This document shows, piece after piece, positions 8,184 to 17,691 of a stretch of 64,000 nucleotides of DNA. The first letter of the stretch is position 1. Every line of letters begins with the position of its first letter. The DNA comes from Myroides sp. 1354 (GTDB lineage Bacteria > Bacteroidota > Bacteroidia > Flavobacteriales > Flavobacteriaceae), in contig NZ_JACAGN010000001.1 of the NCBI RefSeq assembly GCF_030324495.1, positions 133,838 through 197,837 of the forward strand, in the 5' to 3' direction. The translations under genes were made by a program, and so were the position numbers. The notes beneath the pieces are model-generated. The model was not told the origin of the DNA, made no database searches, and saw nothing but the letters and a program-made list of their open reading frames with translations.

Positions 8184-9323
8184 GTGGATTAAACGCGTTA
8201 ATTTGATCGATAAATCTGTAAAGATCATTTTGCTATTTCCATTGCGTTCAATGTGATAAATGGCATTGGATAATTCTTCGAATATTTCGTCTATATTGGC
8301 TCCATTGACAAAAGGAGCAAAGTTTTCCAGTTTAAATTTATCAACAGAGGTTTGGTAATACACTAAATTAGGTGATTGGTAATTGCACAAAAGCGCTTGT
8401 CGAAATAGCTCAATGCAAAATTCGAGGAATTGTTTTTGTTGTTCCCTTCCCAAAGTAGCCAAATCTTCACTCCATTCAATTAAATCTTTAATCACTGTAG
8501 CATTGCCTTTTGCTCGAAAAGCAGCGCGTACCCAAGTGACAAATTTTTGTTCAAAATCAGCAGAGTCAGCAGCATTAGAGACCAATTGAATGGCCTTGTT
8601 GTAATTGCCTTGTGCCTGACGGGCGATTAATGCGGCTTGTTGTTTCTCGCAATTTTGGTTTGAGATTAAGGCTTGTTCAATTTCAACGCTGTTTAAGGCG
8701 TTAAATCGCAACAGTTGACAACGCGATAAAATGGTTTGTAAAATGGATTGTTCATTTTCAGCTATCAAAATAAAAATAGTCTTGGCAGGCGGTTCTTCCA
8801 AAATTTTTAAAATCTTATTGGAAGCTTCTGTATTCAACTTGTCAGCCATCCAAATAATCATGATTTTATATCCTCCTTCATAGGATTTCAACGCTAGTTT
8901 TTTCAGTATTTCACCTGCTTCATCTACGCCAATTTGCCCTTGTTTATTTTGAATATCAATGTGGTTATACCAATCAAAAAGACTGGCATAAGGATTGACT
9001 TTTAGGAATGTTCTCCATTGTTCGGCAAATTTATCACTGGTTGGATGTTTACTTACTTCTGTAGTCGTTGCAACAGGGTAAACAAAATGTAAATCCGGGT
9101 GCATTAACGCATTGAATTTAGTGTTACAACTTTCGTTTCCACCGGTGTTTTCTCCCCCTATATTTTTACAAAGTAAGTATTGTGCGTAGGCAATTGCCAT
9201 AGCCAATGTTCCTGTACCTTCTTGTCCAATAAACAATTGAGCATGAGGGATTCGACCTGAAGTGGCACTTTGTATTAAGTGATTCTTGATGTGGTGTTGA
9301 CCAACGATTTCTGAAAATAGCAT
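8175..9323 (-). CDS. holB: DNA polymerase III subunit delta'
   Basis: HolB is the clamp-loader stator subunit that helps load the sliding clamp. The 382-residue protein starts M-L-F-S-E-I-V-G-Q-H-H-I-K, the usual N-terminus for this family. The P-loop position reads G-Q-E-G-T-G-T-L, lacking the Lys of a working Walker A, as expected for delta', which does not hydrolyse ATP. The Ser-Arg-Cys sensor motif is present as L-S-R-C-Q-L-L-R-F near residue 205. The zinc-module cysteines are fewer than in E. coli. Convergent with the helicase gene; divergent from pgk. Confidence 0.93.
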   Translation of the reverse strand: MLFSEIVGQHHIKNHLIQSATSGRIPHAQLFIGQEGTGTLAMAIAYAQYLLCKNIGGENTGGNESCNTKFNALMHPDLHFVYPVATTTEVSKHPTSDKFAEQWRTFLKVNPYASLFDWYNHIDIQNKQGQIGVDEAGEILKKLALKSYEGGYKIMIIWMADKLNTEASNKILKILEEPPAKTIFILIAENEQSILQTILSRCQLLRFNALNSVEIEQALISNQNCEKQQAALIARQAQGNYNKAIQLVSNAADSADFEQKFVTWVRAAFRAKGNATVIKDLIEWSEDLATLGREQQKQFLEFCIELFRQALLCNYQSPNLVYYQTSVDKFKLENFAPFVNGANIDEIFEELSNAIYHIERNGNSKMIFTDLSIKLTRLIHKK

Positions 9324-9675
9324 AATGCAAATATAATGGATTTCTTTCGGACAGAATTAGAATTAAATTCAAATTAGTTTCGGGAGAAGGTTCTTTTTGA
9401 GGTTTACTAGATTGTCTTTTTCTCAAAGTAATCGGAGAAAGAATAGAATTCATTTCAATGTAAGTTGAATTGGAGTAACTACAAGATTAAAACAGGAGTT
9501 AAACTCCAATAAAGTTTGAGAAAACAGTAGGCGTTTGTTATACAACAGAAATAGTATTAGGAAAAGGTACTTAAAAAGTACCATTGGTTATATAATAATC
9601 AAAAATAAACGTCCATTGGATTTTAAAAAGATTTATATTTGCGTTAATCAGAATATATTATAGAACAATACAACT
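9324..9675. other. intergenic region between holB and pgk
   Basis: This 352-bp divergent spacer holds the pgk promoter box and a short inverted repeat (GGTACTT...AAGTACC, 9566-9582). No conserved open reading frame or RNA gene is apparent. Confidence 0.6.
9634..9641 (+). promoter_or_regulatory. promoter -7 box of pgk
   Basis: TATATTTG fits TAnnTTTG and lies 35 bp upstream of the pgk ATG; the nearest TTG (9616-9618) is closer than the usual 19-20 bp. Confidence 0.45.
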
Positions 9676-10866
9676 ATGAAAACAATTGATAATGTGAATT
9701 TTAAAAATAAAAAAGTATTAATTCGCGTTGATTTTAATGTACCTTTAAACGAAGCCTTTGAGGTCACAGATACTAATCGTATCGAAGCCGCAAAACCGAC
9801 TATTGAGAAGGTAATAAAAGACGGGGGAGTGGCGATTTTAGTATCTCACTTGGGACGTCCAAAAGGGGAGAAAAACCAGGCGTATTCCCTGCGTCACATT
9901 GTAGCAAAAACCGAAGAAGTTTTAGGTGCTAAGGTTACATTTGTTGAGGATTGTATTGGCGAAACAGTAAAAAACGCTGTGGATCAAAGTCAAGCAGGAG
10001 ATATTATTCTATTGGAAAACTTGCGTTTTTATGCGGAAGAAGAAAAAGGAGAGGAGTCTTTTGCGGCTGCATTAGCAGCATTTGCTGATTTTTATATCAA
10101 TGATGCTTTTGGTACGGCTCACCGCGCCCATGCTTCAACTACAATTGTTGCTAAATTTTTTCCAAATGACAAGTGTTTCGGTTATTTATTAGCGAAAGAA
10201 ATTGAAAGTATTGACAAGGTTTTGAATAGCGCCGAAAAACCTGTTACTGCTATTTTAGGTGGATCAAAAGTATCTTCAAAAATCACCATTATCGAGAATA
10301 TTTTAGATAAAGTTGATCATATGATTATTGGTGGAGGAATGGCTTTCACTTTCGTTAAAGCATTAGGTGGTAGTATCGGAAATTCAATTTGCGAAGATGA
10401 CAAAATGGATTTGGCCTTGCGCATTATGGAACAAGCCAAAGCAAAAAATGTTCAAATTCACTTGCCAATTGACGTGGTTGCAGCAGATGCCTTTGCTGCA
10501 GATGCCAATACACAAATCGTCAATGTAAATGCAATTCCAGCTGGATGGCAAGGGCTAGATGTAGGTCCTGAAACCTTGACTAGTTTGAAAAAAGTAATTT
10601 TAGATTCAAAAATCATTCTTTGGAATGGACCTTTAGGGGTATTTGAGATGGATAAATTCGCTAATGGAACCATTGAATTAGGAAACTTCATTGCAGAAGC
10701 AACTAAAAATGGAACGTTCTCTTTAGTAGGAGGAGGTGATTCTGTAGCAGCGGTTAAGCAATTTGGTTTAGCTCCAAAAATGAGTTATGTATCGACAGGT
10801 GGAGGAGCGATGTTAGAGATGTTAGAAGGACAAATTTTGCCAGGTATCAAAGCAATACAAGAATAA
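9676..10866 (+). CDS. pgk: phosphoglycerate kinase
   Basis: Glycolytic enzyme transferring phosphate from 1,3-bisphosphoglycerate to ADP. The 396-residue length is normal. Visible signatures are R-V-D-F-N-V-P-L near residue 17 (substrate loop), S-H-L-G-R-P-K-G near 60, the hinge and catalytic region A-I-L-G-G-S-K-V-S-S-K near 195, and the C-terminal nucleotide loop G-G-G-D-S-V-A-A-V near 350 followed by S-T-G-G-G-A. Expressed alone: it has its own promoter box and a strong terminator. Confidence 0.98.
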   Translation: MKTIDNVNFKNKKVLIRVDFNVPLNEAFEVTDTNRIEAAKPTIEKVIKDGGVAILVSHLGRPKGEKNQAYSLRHIVAKTEEVLGAKVTFVEDCIGETVKNAVDQSQAGDIILLENLRFYAEEEKGEESFAAALAAFADFYINDAFGTAHRAHASTTIVAKFFPNDKCFGYLLAKEIESIDKVLNSAEKPVTAILGGSKVSSKITIIENILDKVDHMIIGGGMAFTFVKALGGSIGNSICEDDKMDLALRIMEQAKAKNVQIHLPIDVVAADAFAADANTQIVNVNAIPAGWQGLDVGPETLTSLKKVILDSKIILWNGPLGVFEMDKFANGTIELGNFIAEATKNGTFSLVGGGDSVAAVKQFGLAPKMSYVSTGGGAMLEMLEGQILPGIKAIQE

Positions 10867-10871
10867 TATTT

Positions 10872-10907
10872 TAGGGTATAGCCACGGGATGTGGCTATGC
10901 CCTATTT
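10872..10907 (+). terminator. pgk terminator
   Basis: A 13-bp stem (AGGGTATAGCCAC / GTGGCTATGCCCT, one G-T wobble) with a five-base loop runs into ATTTT. The next gene starts only 16 bp later, so it may be fed by read-through. Confidence 0.85.
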
Positions 10908-10922
10908 TCAAAATAGAACATT

Positions 10923-12416
10923 ATGAATTACAAAGGAGTAGCGTTATCCCTCTTTAGCCTATTATCTTTTACGTTAAGTGCACAAGAACAAACAGAAGGA
11001 ATTGAAGTAAAAAGTAGAGAATTAGATCCCCAAATGTATTTGGATTCTATAAAAGCCAGTTTTGTCAATCATTCTACTAGCGAACGCATCGAGAAGCTTT
11101 GGCTAGATGAATTGATTAATCAGGATTTGTTTGAAGAGATGACGGATGATTTGACTAGTGACGAATTCTTTAGCGATGAAGATGGTGAATGGGATGGATT
11201 AACAACAGCCGTTTTGAAAGAACGATTGGCGTTGTTGAATGAAAAAACCCCCTTTAATGTGGAGTACAATGAATCTTTAGAACGCTTAATTAAGTCGTTT
11301 TTAAAGAAGAGAAAAAAGTCATTTGAACGCCTATTAGGACTTTCAGAGTACTATTTTCCCATGTTTGAGGAACAATTAGCCAAAAATAATATTCCGTTGG
11401 AAGTGAAGTATTTGGCTATTGTGGAATCAGCTTTAAACCCGAAAGCGGTTTCTCATATGGGAGCAACTGGTTTATGGCAATTTATGTATGCTACTGGTAA
11501 ACAATACAATCTAGACGTTTCTTCGTTTAAAGATGACCGTATTGATCCTTTAAAATCATCCGAAGCTGCGGCTAAATTCTTGGGTGATTTGTATAAAATC
11601 TTTGGTGATTGGGATTTGGTTTTAGCTTCTTATAATGCTGGACCTGGAAATGTATCTAAAGCAATTCGCCGTTCGAATGGTTTGACGAATTACTGGAATA
11701 TTCGTCCTAATTTACCGCGTGAAACTCAAAATTATCTCCCTGCTTTTTATGCGACGATGTATATTTTTGAATATGCTAAAGAGCACGGAATAAAAGCAAA
11801 TGCAAATATTCCAATGAAATTGGTTCAAACGGATACAGTGGCGGTTAAACGCATGATGAGTTTCGATCAAATTTCCAAATTGTTAGACGTTAGTCAAGAG
11901 GAATTAGAGTTTCTTAATCCCACTTATAAATTGAAAGTAGTGCCCTATTCTTCAAGTGAATTGCATTTTTTGCGTTTGCCATTAGATAAAGCGGGTCTGT
12001 TGGTTTCAAATGAAGAAAAAATTTACGCTTATGTAGACTTTGAGGAAAATAGAAAAGAAAAGCCAAATTACGATATTGCCATTGCACAAACTTCGGGTGT
12101 TCGCAATAAATATCACACAATTAAAAAAGGAGAAAGTGTGGGGGTGATTGCAAAAAAATACGGCTTGTCTATTGTGGAATTAAAGCGATTGAATAATATG
12201 AAGACCAATGTTATTTATCCTGGTAAGAAGTTAGTGGTCGGTAAATCAACCGTAGCTCAAGCATCTACCAATGGATTTTATGTTGTTAAAAAAGGAGATT
12301 CACTTTATTCAATCAGTAAAAACCTACCAGGTGTTACCATTTCAAAGTTAAAGGCATTGAACAATATGAGTGAGAATGCCACACTACAACCTGGTATGAA
12401 ATTGCGAATTAATTAA
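10923..12416 (+). CDS. LysM-containing lytic transglycosylase (MltD-like)
   Basis: A 497-residue exported murein lytic transglycosylase. It begins with a signal peptide (M-N-Y-K-G-V-A-L-S-L-F-S-L-L-S-F-T-L-S-A). The SLT family 1 domain spans about residues 140-270: the catalytic Glu lies in A-I-V-E-S-A near residue 166, followed by G-A-T-G-L-W-Q-F-M and the motif L-A-S-Y-N-A-G-P-G-N-V. Two LysM peptidoglycan-binding modules follow at about 395-440 and 450-496 (Y-H-T-I-K-K-G-E-S and Y-V-V-K-K-G-D-S). This domain order is that of MltD. It cuts glycan strands to 1,6-anhydromuropeptides. The DUF4837 gene follows after 8 bp. Confidence 0.92.
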   Translation: MNYKGVALSLFSLLSFTLSAQEQTEGIEVKSRELDPQMYLDSIKASFVNHSTSERIEKLWLDELINQDLFEEMTDDLTSDEFFSDEDGEWDGLTTAVLKERLALLNEKTPFNVEYNESLERLIKSFLKKRKKSFERLLGLSEYYFPMFEEQLAKNNIPLEVKYLAIVESALNPKAVSHMGATGLWQFMYATGKQYNLDVSSFKDDRIDPLKSSEAAAKFLGDLYKIFGDWDLVLASYNAGPGNVSKAIRRSNGLTNYWNIRPNLPRETQNYLPAFYATMYIFEYAKEHGIKANANIPMKLVQTDTVAVKRMMSFDQISKLLDVSQEELEFLNPTYKLKVVPYSSSELHFLRLPLDKAGLLVSNEEKIYAYVDFEENRKEKPNYDIAIAQTSGVRNKYHTIKKGESVGVIAKKYGLSIVELKRLNNMKTNVIYPGKKLVVGKSTVAQASTNGFYVVKKGDSLYSISKNLPGVTISKLKALNNMSENATLQPGMKLRIN

Positions 12417-12424
12417 ATGCTGCA

Positions 12425-13411
12425 TTGAAGTATACGGTATTCTATATGATGTGTTTTCTCTTTTGTGTGAGTTGTAAAAACCCCATGCAAAAAGAAGATA
12501 TGCGGGCTCCTTCGCAAGGACAAATCAATCATATTTTGTTGGTGATGGATGACGATTTGTGGTTGAGCAATGTCGGAGATAGCATTCGCCATTATTTAGC
12601 TGCTGGTATAGACGGAATCACACCTGTTGAACCGCGATTTGATTTGGATCAACAGTCACCTGGTATTTTTGCCAATACCGCAAAAAGCAGAAAGAATATT
12701 GTATATGTTTCGACCAATGAAAATAGAAGTAATTTTGAATTAATTGTCGATCAATATGCTCAACCGCAGAATTACTTTTTAATCGAAGGAACCGACAACA
12801 AGAGTATTATTGCGACATTCTTAAAAAACAAAGATTCGATTATTCAGCAATTTCACAAACAAGAAATTGCGGATATTCAAAAGCGTATAAAAGAAGGTCC
12901 CTTATTTGAAACGGTTTATTTACACGACAAATACAATATAGATATTGATTTACCCACTTCGTATAAGCGCGTTTTAGTGGATGATAATTTTGTTTGGTAC
13001 AAAAAAGAAATAGCCTCGGGAAATAACAATATCTTAGTATATAGTTTGCCTTTTCAATTGGTCAAACCGTTTAAAACACAAAGAGATTTTATTCTCGATA
13101 TGGATTATTTAAGGGATTCAGTAGTTGGAAAATACATTCATTCTTCAGAACCTGATACGTTTATGAATATGAGTGTTGATTTTGAACCATTCTATCGGAC
13201 GATTTATATAAAGAATCAAGAAATTACAGAAGTAAAGGGAACGTGGGATATGGAGAATAGTTTTATGGGCGGTCCCTATTTGTCCTATATCGTCAAAAAA
13301 GACGACTACTATTTGATTATTGAAGGGTTTACCTATAATCCTTCGATGAGTAAACGCGATGTAATGCTTGAATTGGAAGCTATTATGGGAACTTTAAAGG
13401 TATTTAAATAA
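12425..13411 (+). CDS. DUF4837 family lipoprotein
   Basis: A 328-residue protein with features of the Bacteroidota DUF4837 family, whose function is unknown. I place the start at a TTG (12425) because it gives a complete lipoprotein signal: a Lys, a hydrophobic stretch, then F-C-V-S-C-K. An in-frame ATG at 12446 would remove the positively charged part. The mature domain includes V-M-D-D-D-L-W and the conserved G-T-W-D-M-E-N-S-F-M-G-G-P stretch near residue 275. It lies 8 bp after the transglycosylase gene, so it is probably co-transcribed and acts at the cell envelope. Confidence 0.75.
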   Translation: MKYTVFYMMCFLFCVSCKNPMQKEDMRAPSQGQINHILLVMDDDLWLSNVGDSIRHYLAAGIDGITPVEPRFDLDQQSPGIFANTAKSRKNIVYVSTNENRSNFELIVDQYAQPQNYFLIEGTDNKSIIATFLKNKDSIIQQFHKQEIADIQKRIKEGPLFETVYLHDKYNIDIDLPTSYKRVLVDDNFVWYKKEIASGNNNILVYSLPFQLVKPFKTQRDFILDMDYLRDSVVGKYIHSSEPDTFMNMSVDFEPFYRTIYIKNQEITEVKGTWDMENSFMGGPYLSYIVKKDDYYLIIEGFTYNPSMSKRDVMLELEAIMGTLKVFK

Positions 13412-13444
13412 AACGAAAGCCGAGCTAGAGCTCGGCTTTCGTTT
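13411..13444. terminator. bidirectional terminator between the DUF4837 gene and rnpA
   Basis: A near-perfect 16-bp inverted repeat (AAACGAAAGCCGAGCT and its complement) starts in the stop codon region of the DUF4837 gene. Converging transcription units end around it. Confidence 0.85.
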
Positions 13445-13522
13445 ATTATAAACCAAATCAGGCGATTTACGCCTTTAATAAAAACAAGTTGTAGGTTTGG
13501 GTATTTCAGAATAGAAATACGT

Positions 13523-13936
13523 TTAAATCGCATGATTATCACTTTCTGAAGGGGTTGTTTGCTGTTGTTTGATAAACTTGTCAAACAAGCCTTTCATTTT
13601 GTGTTCTACTTCTTGATAATTTAGACGATCTTTTGTTTGATAAAACAACATCATTGCAAATTTTTGATCCAGTTGTTCGGTGAGGATATGTTTATTTTTG
13701 CGATAGGTTTCACGAAGTAAACGCTTGTAATAGTTGCGATCCACGGCCTTTTTAAAATAGCGTTTAGATACGGATACTCCTGTTTGAAAAGCGGGAGCAT
13801 TTTCGTCTTCTACTTCAATATACACCAAGCGAAGGGGATATTTACTAACAGATTTACCCGTTATAAATAATTCATCTATAAGCCTTTTGGCTTTTAGTTT
13901 TTCTTCTCTGGGATATGTTTCGTTTTGTTTTGTCAT
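13523..13936 (-). CDS. rnpA: ribonuclease P protein component
   Basis: RnpA is the basic protein subunit of RNase P, which matures tRNA 5' ends. The 137-residue protein shows the family pattern: K-L-K-A-K-R-L-I-D-E-L-F near the N-terminus, then the RNR-like motif region A-V-D-R-N-Y-Y-K-R-L-L-R-E near residue 70. The last 20 residues are Gln/Ser-rich and probably dispensable. rpmH is not adjacent, unlike the common rpmH-rnpA arrangement. A -7 box only 9 bp upstream implies a very short 5' leader. Confidence 0.93.
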   Translation of the reverse strand: MTKQNETYPREEKLKAKRLIDELFITGKSVSKYPLRLVYIEVEDENAPAFQTGVSVSKRYFKKAVDRNYYKRLLRETYRKNKHILTEQLDQKFAMMLFYQTKDRLNYQEVEHKMKGLFDKFIKQQQTTPSESDNHAI

Positions 13937-13944
13937 AGGTGGTA

Positions 13945-13952
13945 CAAAGGTA
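13945..13952 (-). promoter_or_regulatory. promoter -7 box of rnpA
   Basis: On the minus strand the sequence reads TACCTTTG, a perfect TAnnTTTG match ending 9 bp from the ATG. A transcription start about 7 bp downstream would leave an almost leaderless message. Confidence 0.5.
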
Positions 13953-13975
13953 GAAAAGGAAAACGATATGTATAA

Positions 13976-14008
13976 AAGAAAAGTCCTAGAATATTTCTAG
14001 GACTTTTA
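13976..14008 (-). terminator. terminator of the M1 peptidase gene
   Basis: The stem AAGTCCTAGAA / TTCTAGGACTT lies 22 bp past the M1 stop codon and reads into TTTTCTTTT on the minus strand. Confidence 0.75.
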
Positions 14009-14030
14009 ATTGTTTCGCTAAATTGCTTAT

Positions 14031-15923
14031 TTAGTTGTGGAAAACATTGTTTTCTTGATTGACATCAGCCATAAACTGACTAGGGTCAATCAGAATCGTT
14101 TTAATTGCGCTTTTGGGTTTATTGATGATGAATTTATATTCCGGTTGTGCCCAACCCCATCCTTCTAAAATTGTGCGCTCATATTCTACATATTGATTGG
14201 GTTTGTTCCAGTGCATGGAAGTATAGGGAACATAAAATGTTTCCATTGAACCATCTTGATAGGTTACTAAAATATCCAATGGCATTCCGGCACGGCCAAT
14301 GCGTTTTAAGGTAACTAATGATTGGTTTTTTTGAATTTCTTCAACAAATAATACCGCATAGTCAATCGTATTATTTGTCATGGTCCAATCGGTCATATAC
14401 CAATCTAAATTTGCTCCAGTGATTCGCTCCGCAGTGCGTTTAAAATCATTAGGTGTAGGGTGTGTAAATTTATATTGGCTATAGAATTCGCGCAGTGTTT
14501 GCATCATATTATCCCAACCAATGATATAAGCCAATTGCGTCAAAAAGATTGATCCACGGCTATAGGCAGATATCGAATAGGCTCTATTGGTCAAATAGTG
14601 ATCGGAATGCGTAGTCAAAGGTTCTTGAATGTTACGCGCGACCATATTGTAGTAGCTTTTATAGGTCGAAGCGAAAGGATTGTCATCTTCTAAGTTTTCC
14701 TTTGGAAGAATTTGCAATAGGGCCAAGTCTGAGATAAACGTAGTAAAACCTTCATCCATCCATTCATGCTTTGTTTCATTTGTAGCTAGTGTATGTTGAA
14801 ACCAGCTATGAGCTAATTCATGCGCTGTAACACCTACTAAACTTGGAAAATTTCTTTCACCTGTAATCAATGTACACATGGAATATTCCATTCCTCCGTC
14901 ACCTCCCTGGATTACGGAGTATTGTGAATAAGGATATTCACCTACATTGGTATTGAAAAATTCCATTAACTGTGCCGTGATCGGCTGCAATTTTTTCCAA
15001 TTCTCTAAAATTGTTGGATTGTTTTTGTACAAGAAGTGTAGTTTAACACCATTTGGTCCCTCATAGATGTCGTGGATGTAATTGGGATCTGCTGCCCAAG
15101 TAAAATCCAATACATTTTCTGCTTTAAAATGCCAAGTTAAGGTTTTTCCTTTCGTTGAAGGAACCGTTACACCTGCATCTTGGTATCCATGTCCAATCTC
15201 ATTGTGGTTTTGTAAAATACCTGTTCCTCCGACTGTATAGTCTTTATCTAAGGTGATTTTTACATCGTAATTGCTCCAAACACTGTGGAATTCTCTCCCT
15301 AAGTATTGTTCTGTATGCCAGCCTTCGAAATCGTATTCGGCTAATTTTGGAAACCATTGAGCCATAGACAGTGCTACCCCTTCTTTGCTGTTGCGTCCAG
15401 CACGGCGAATCATTTGTGGTACTTGACCGTCAAAAGTCAAATCCAATATTGTTGTTTGATGGGGAGCTAAAGGTGTGTTTAAGGTCACTTCTAATACTGT
15501 TCCTACAACTTTACCTTCGATTGCAGAACCATCTTGGGTTAGTTTTTTTACTTTAACAAAACCAATCTCATTGTCTTTGAGTTTATTGATTCGGCTCTCT
15601 GTTATTTTTCTACCGCGAATTTCTTTAGTATCCACCATACGCGGATCAGGATCAGGAATACTCATTAACAGCGCATCCATATCGCTATTGGGTTGAAACG
15701 CATTAAAGTATAAGTGGTAAAAAACTTTGCGTAAAGTGTCAGGAGAGTTATTCGTATAGGCAACAGATTGTGTACCTGTATACGTGAATTTTTTAACGTC
15801 CATTTTGACATCCATGCTGTAATCAGCATGTTGTTGCCAATACCCTGGGTTGGGGTTTTGCTGTGCGTTAGCCTGATGAATAAAAGGCAAACAAAAAAAG
15901 AAAGCTACAACTAATTTTTTCAT
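14031..15923 (-). CDS. M1 family metallopeptidase (aminopeptidase N-like), secreted
   Basis: About 630 residues from the ATG at 15923; an upstream in-frame ATG (15953) would put ten residues before an otherwise perfect signal peptide M-K-K-L-V-V-A-F-F-F-C-L-P-F. The zinc site is H-E-L-A-H-S-W-F-Q-H followed 18 residues later by the third ligand in W-M-D-E-G-F. The exopeptidase motif appears as G-G-M-E-Y-S in place of the classical GAMEN. Predicted to trim peptides in the periplasm or outside the cell. It follows the S8 peptidase on the same strand but a terminator separates them. Confidence 0.92.
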   Translation of the reverse strand: MKKLVVAFFFCLPFIHQANAQQNPNPGYWQQHADYSMDVKMDVKKFTYTGTQSVAYTNNSPDTLRKVFYHLYFNAFQPNSDMDALLMSIPDPDPRMVDTKEIRGRKITESRINKLKDNEIGFVKVKKLTQDGSAIEGKVVGTVLEVTLNTPLAPHQTTILDLTFDGQVPQMIRRAGRNSKEGVALSMAQWFPKLAEYDFEGWHTEQYLGREFHSVWSNYDVKITLDKDYTVGGTGILQNHNEIGHGYQDAGVTVPSTKGKTLTWHFKAENVLDFTWAADPNYIHDIYEGPNGVKLHFLYKNNPTILENWKKLQPITAQLMEFFNTNVGEYPYSQYSVIQGGDGGMEYSMCTLITGERNFPSLVGVTAHELAHSWFQHTLATNETKHEWMDEGFTTFISDLALLQILPKENLEDDNPFASTYKSYYNMVARNIQEPLTTHSDHYLTNRAYSISAYSRGSIFLTQLAYIIGWDNMMQTLREFYSQYKFTHPTPNDFKRTAERITGANLDWYMTDWTMTNNTIDYAVLFVEEIQKNQSLVTLKRIGRAGMPLDILVTYQDGSMETFYVPYTSMHWNKPNQYVEYERTILEGWGWAQPEYKFIINKPKSAIKTILIDPSQFMADVNQENNVFHN

Positions 15924-15941
15924 ATCTCTGTTTAAATTAAA

Positions 15942-15974
15942 ACTCCACAACAAAGTAGTGCTAAGTTGTGGAGT
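15942..15974 (-). terminator. terminator of the S8 peptidase gene
   Basis: The stem ACTCCACAAC / GTTGTGGAGT with a 13-base loop runs on the minus strand into TTTTAATTT. It lies between the S8 and M1 genes. Confidence 0.75.
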
Positions 15975-16006
15975 AGGGTATCGTTTTCTTTAAAAAATAG
16001 AAAAGA

Positions 16007-17620
16007 TTATTTTTTTGCCTTAGCTAATTTTTCAGCTAAAAGTAAGGCATTGTATGCATTAACAAATCTTCCAGATGTCGAAATAGAATTGAAATTTCTC
16101 ACCTCTCTTTTCTCTCCTACAATTACGTTAATATTTACTGCTACACCTGAATCCATGATGATTTTTTTCACTTCAGCAGCTGTAAATTGTGGGTAGTAAG
16201 CGCGGATTAAAGCAGCAACTCCAGCAACGTTTGGCGAAGCCATTGACGTTCCTTGTAAATATTCGTATGAATTATGTGGTGTTGTGGCGTAAATTTTTAC
16301 TCCAGGAGCAAAAACGTCAACATCATAGTGTCCGTAGTTAGAGAAAGTAGCAACCATATTTTCTCCGAATTTTGGATTTAAAGCTCCAACAACTAAAAAG
16401 TTGCTTGCAACTTCAGGTCCCATTTTTACGTTGTCATTTGGATAGCGCTCTACACCACCTTCGATATTTAAATCCATGGCGTCATTACCAGCGGCTACAA
16501 CGATTAATACATCTTTAGATTCTGCATATTGAATAGCATCACGTACCCATTGGCTGTTTTCTTCAAAGTATTTTCCGAAACTTCCATTGATTACTTTGGC
16601 TCCATTGTCTGCTGCATAGCGAATAGCTAATGCGATGTCTTTGTCGTATTCGTCTCCATCAGGAACCGCTCTTAAAGCCATGATTTCAGCAACTTCAGAT
16701 GCAACACCGTCTCCACCTAAATTATTGTTTCTTGTTTGTGCAATGATTCCTGAAACGTGTGTTCCGTGTTTTGCTTCATCGCGATCTGGACCAATTACAT
16801 TATTGTCTCCATATACGCGATCATTGATATTCGCATGGTCATCACCAACTAATTCACGTCCGTTGTAATCCACGTTTAAGTGGTATTTCAATTTGCTATC
16901 TCCGTAGTTTTTGTATGTTTCTAACCAAGAAAGCTCACGTCCATTGTTTAGAATGTTGGAAATTACTTTTTTAGAATGTGCAATTTCTTCTGAAGCATCT
17001 TCTCCAATCGCATTTAAATCCTCGATGGTATACTCTTTTTTACCTAAGAAAGCAGCTAATCTCTCGTTTGCACGCATTAACATGTCTGCTCTAACTTGGA
17101 TTTCTTTTGCTTCTTGGATTTCTTTTGCAAGCTCTTTTACAGCTCTTTTGTATTGCTCTGATCCATCATCTCCTCTTCGTACTACACGAACCATTTCTAC
17201 GTTTTCATGTACTGATTTTCCTAAGAAGTTCCATCCGTGGATATCGTCAATATAACCATTGTTATCATCGTCAATCTGATTTCCAGCGATTTCTTTTGGA
17301 TTGGTCCAAACTTGATCTTTCAAATCATCGTGGTCAATTTCAATTCCCGAGTCAATAACACCTACAACTACTTTTTTAGGCAATGGTTTTCCTTTTAAAA
17401 GTTCTGCATAAGCACGATCTACTGACATTCCAGGTACCGTATCTCTTAGGATGTCTAAATGACTCCATCTTTTCAATTGTTCTTCTGGTAATGCAGATGT
17501 TCTTGTAGGTAACTGATCTACATCTGAAATTGGTTTTTGAATGATAGCTTTTGAGCCTCCGCAACTAGCTAAAGCAAAAGCTAAGGCTGCTGAAAGATAA
17601 ATTGGTTTAATCAAACGCAT
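16007..17620 (-). CDS. S8 family subtilisin-like serine peptidase lipoprotein
   Basis: A 537-residue protein. The lipoprotein signal ends at L-A-S-C20. The catalytic triad is visible: D90 (V-I-D-S-G), H285 (K-H-G-T-H-V-S-G) and S459 (G-T-S-M-A-S-P), with the oxyanion Asn in A-A-G-N379-D. Roughly 190 residues separate Asp and His, far more than the about 30 in subtilisin; the extra segment (about 135-275) is helical, with many Glu/Lys, and then returns to N-D-R-V-Y-G-D. This insertion is shared, as far as I recall, with other Bacteroidota members. Probably an envelope-anchored protease. Confidence 0.92.
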   Translation of the reverse strand: MRLIKPIYLSAALAFALASCGGSKAIIQKPISDVDQLPTRTSALPEEQLKRWSHLDILRDTVPGMSVDRAYAELLKGKPLPKKVVVGVIDSGIEIDHDDLKDQVWTNPKEIAGNQIDDDNNGYIDDIHGWNFLGKSVHENVEMVRVVRRGDDGSEQYKRAVKELAKEIQEAKEIQVRADMLMRANERLAAFLGKKEYTIEDLNAIGEDASEEIAHSKKVISNILNNGRELSWLETYKNYGDSKLKYHLNVDYNGRELVGDDHANINDRVYGDNNVIGPDRDEAKHGTHVSGIIAQTRNNNLGGDGVASEVAEIMALRAVPDGDEYDKDIALAIRYAADNGAKVINGSFGKYFEENSQWVRDAIQYAESKDVLIVVAAGNDAMDLNIEGGVERYPNDNVKMGPEVASNFLVVGALNPKFGENMVATFSNYGHYDVDVFAPGVKIYATTPHNSYEYLQGTSMASPNVAGVAALIRAYYPQFTAAEVKKIIMDSGVAVNINVIVGEKREVRNFNSISTSGRFVNAYNALLLAEKLAKAKK

Positions 17621-17691
17621 TGTATTTGTTTTTATTTCGTTTAAGACCGATAAAAATAGTATTTAATTGATTGAAAACGTTATGCTTAACA

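Noticed and set aside
9166..9453. A 95-codon minus-strand frame overlapping the holB start
   Set aside because: It overlaps the well-supported holB N-terminus in another frame and has no recognisable content.
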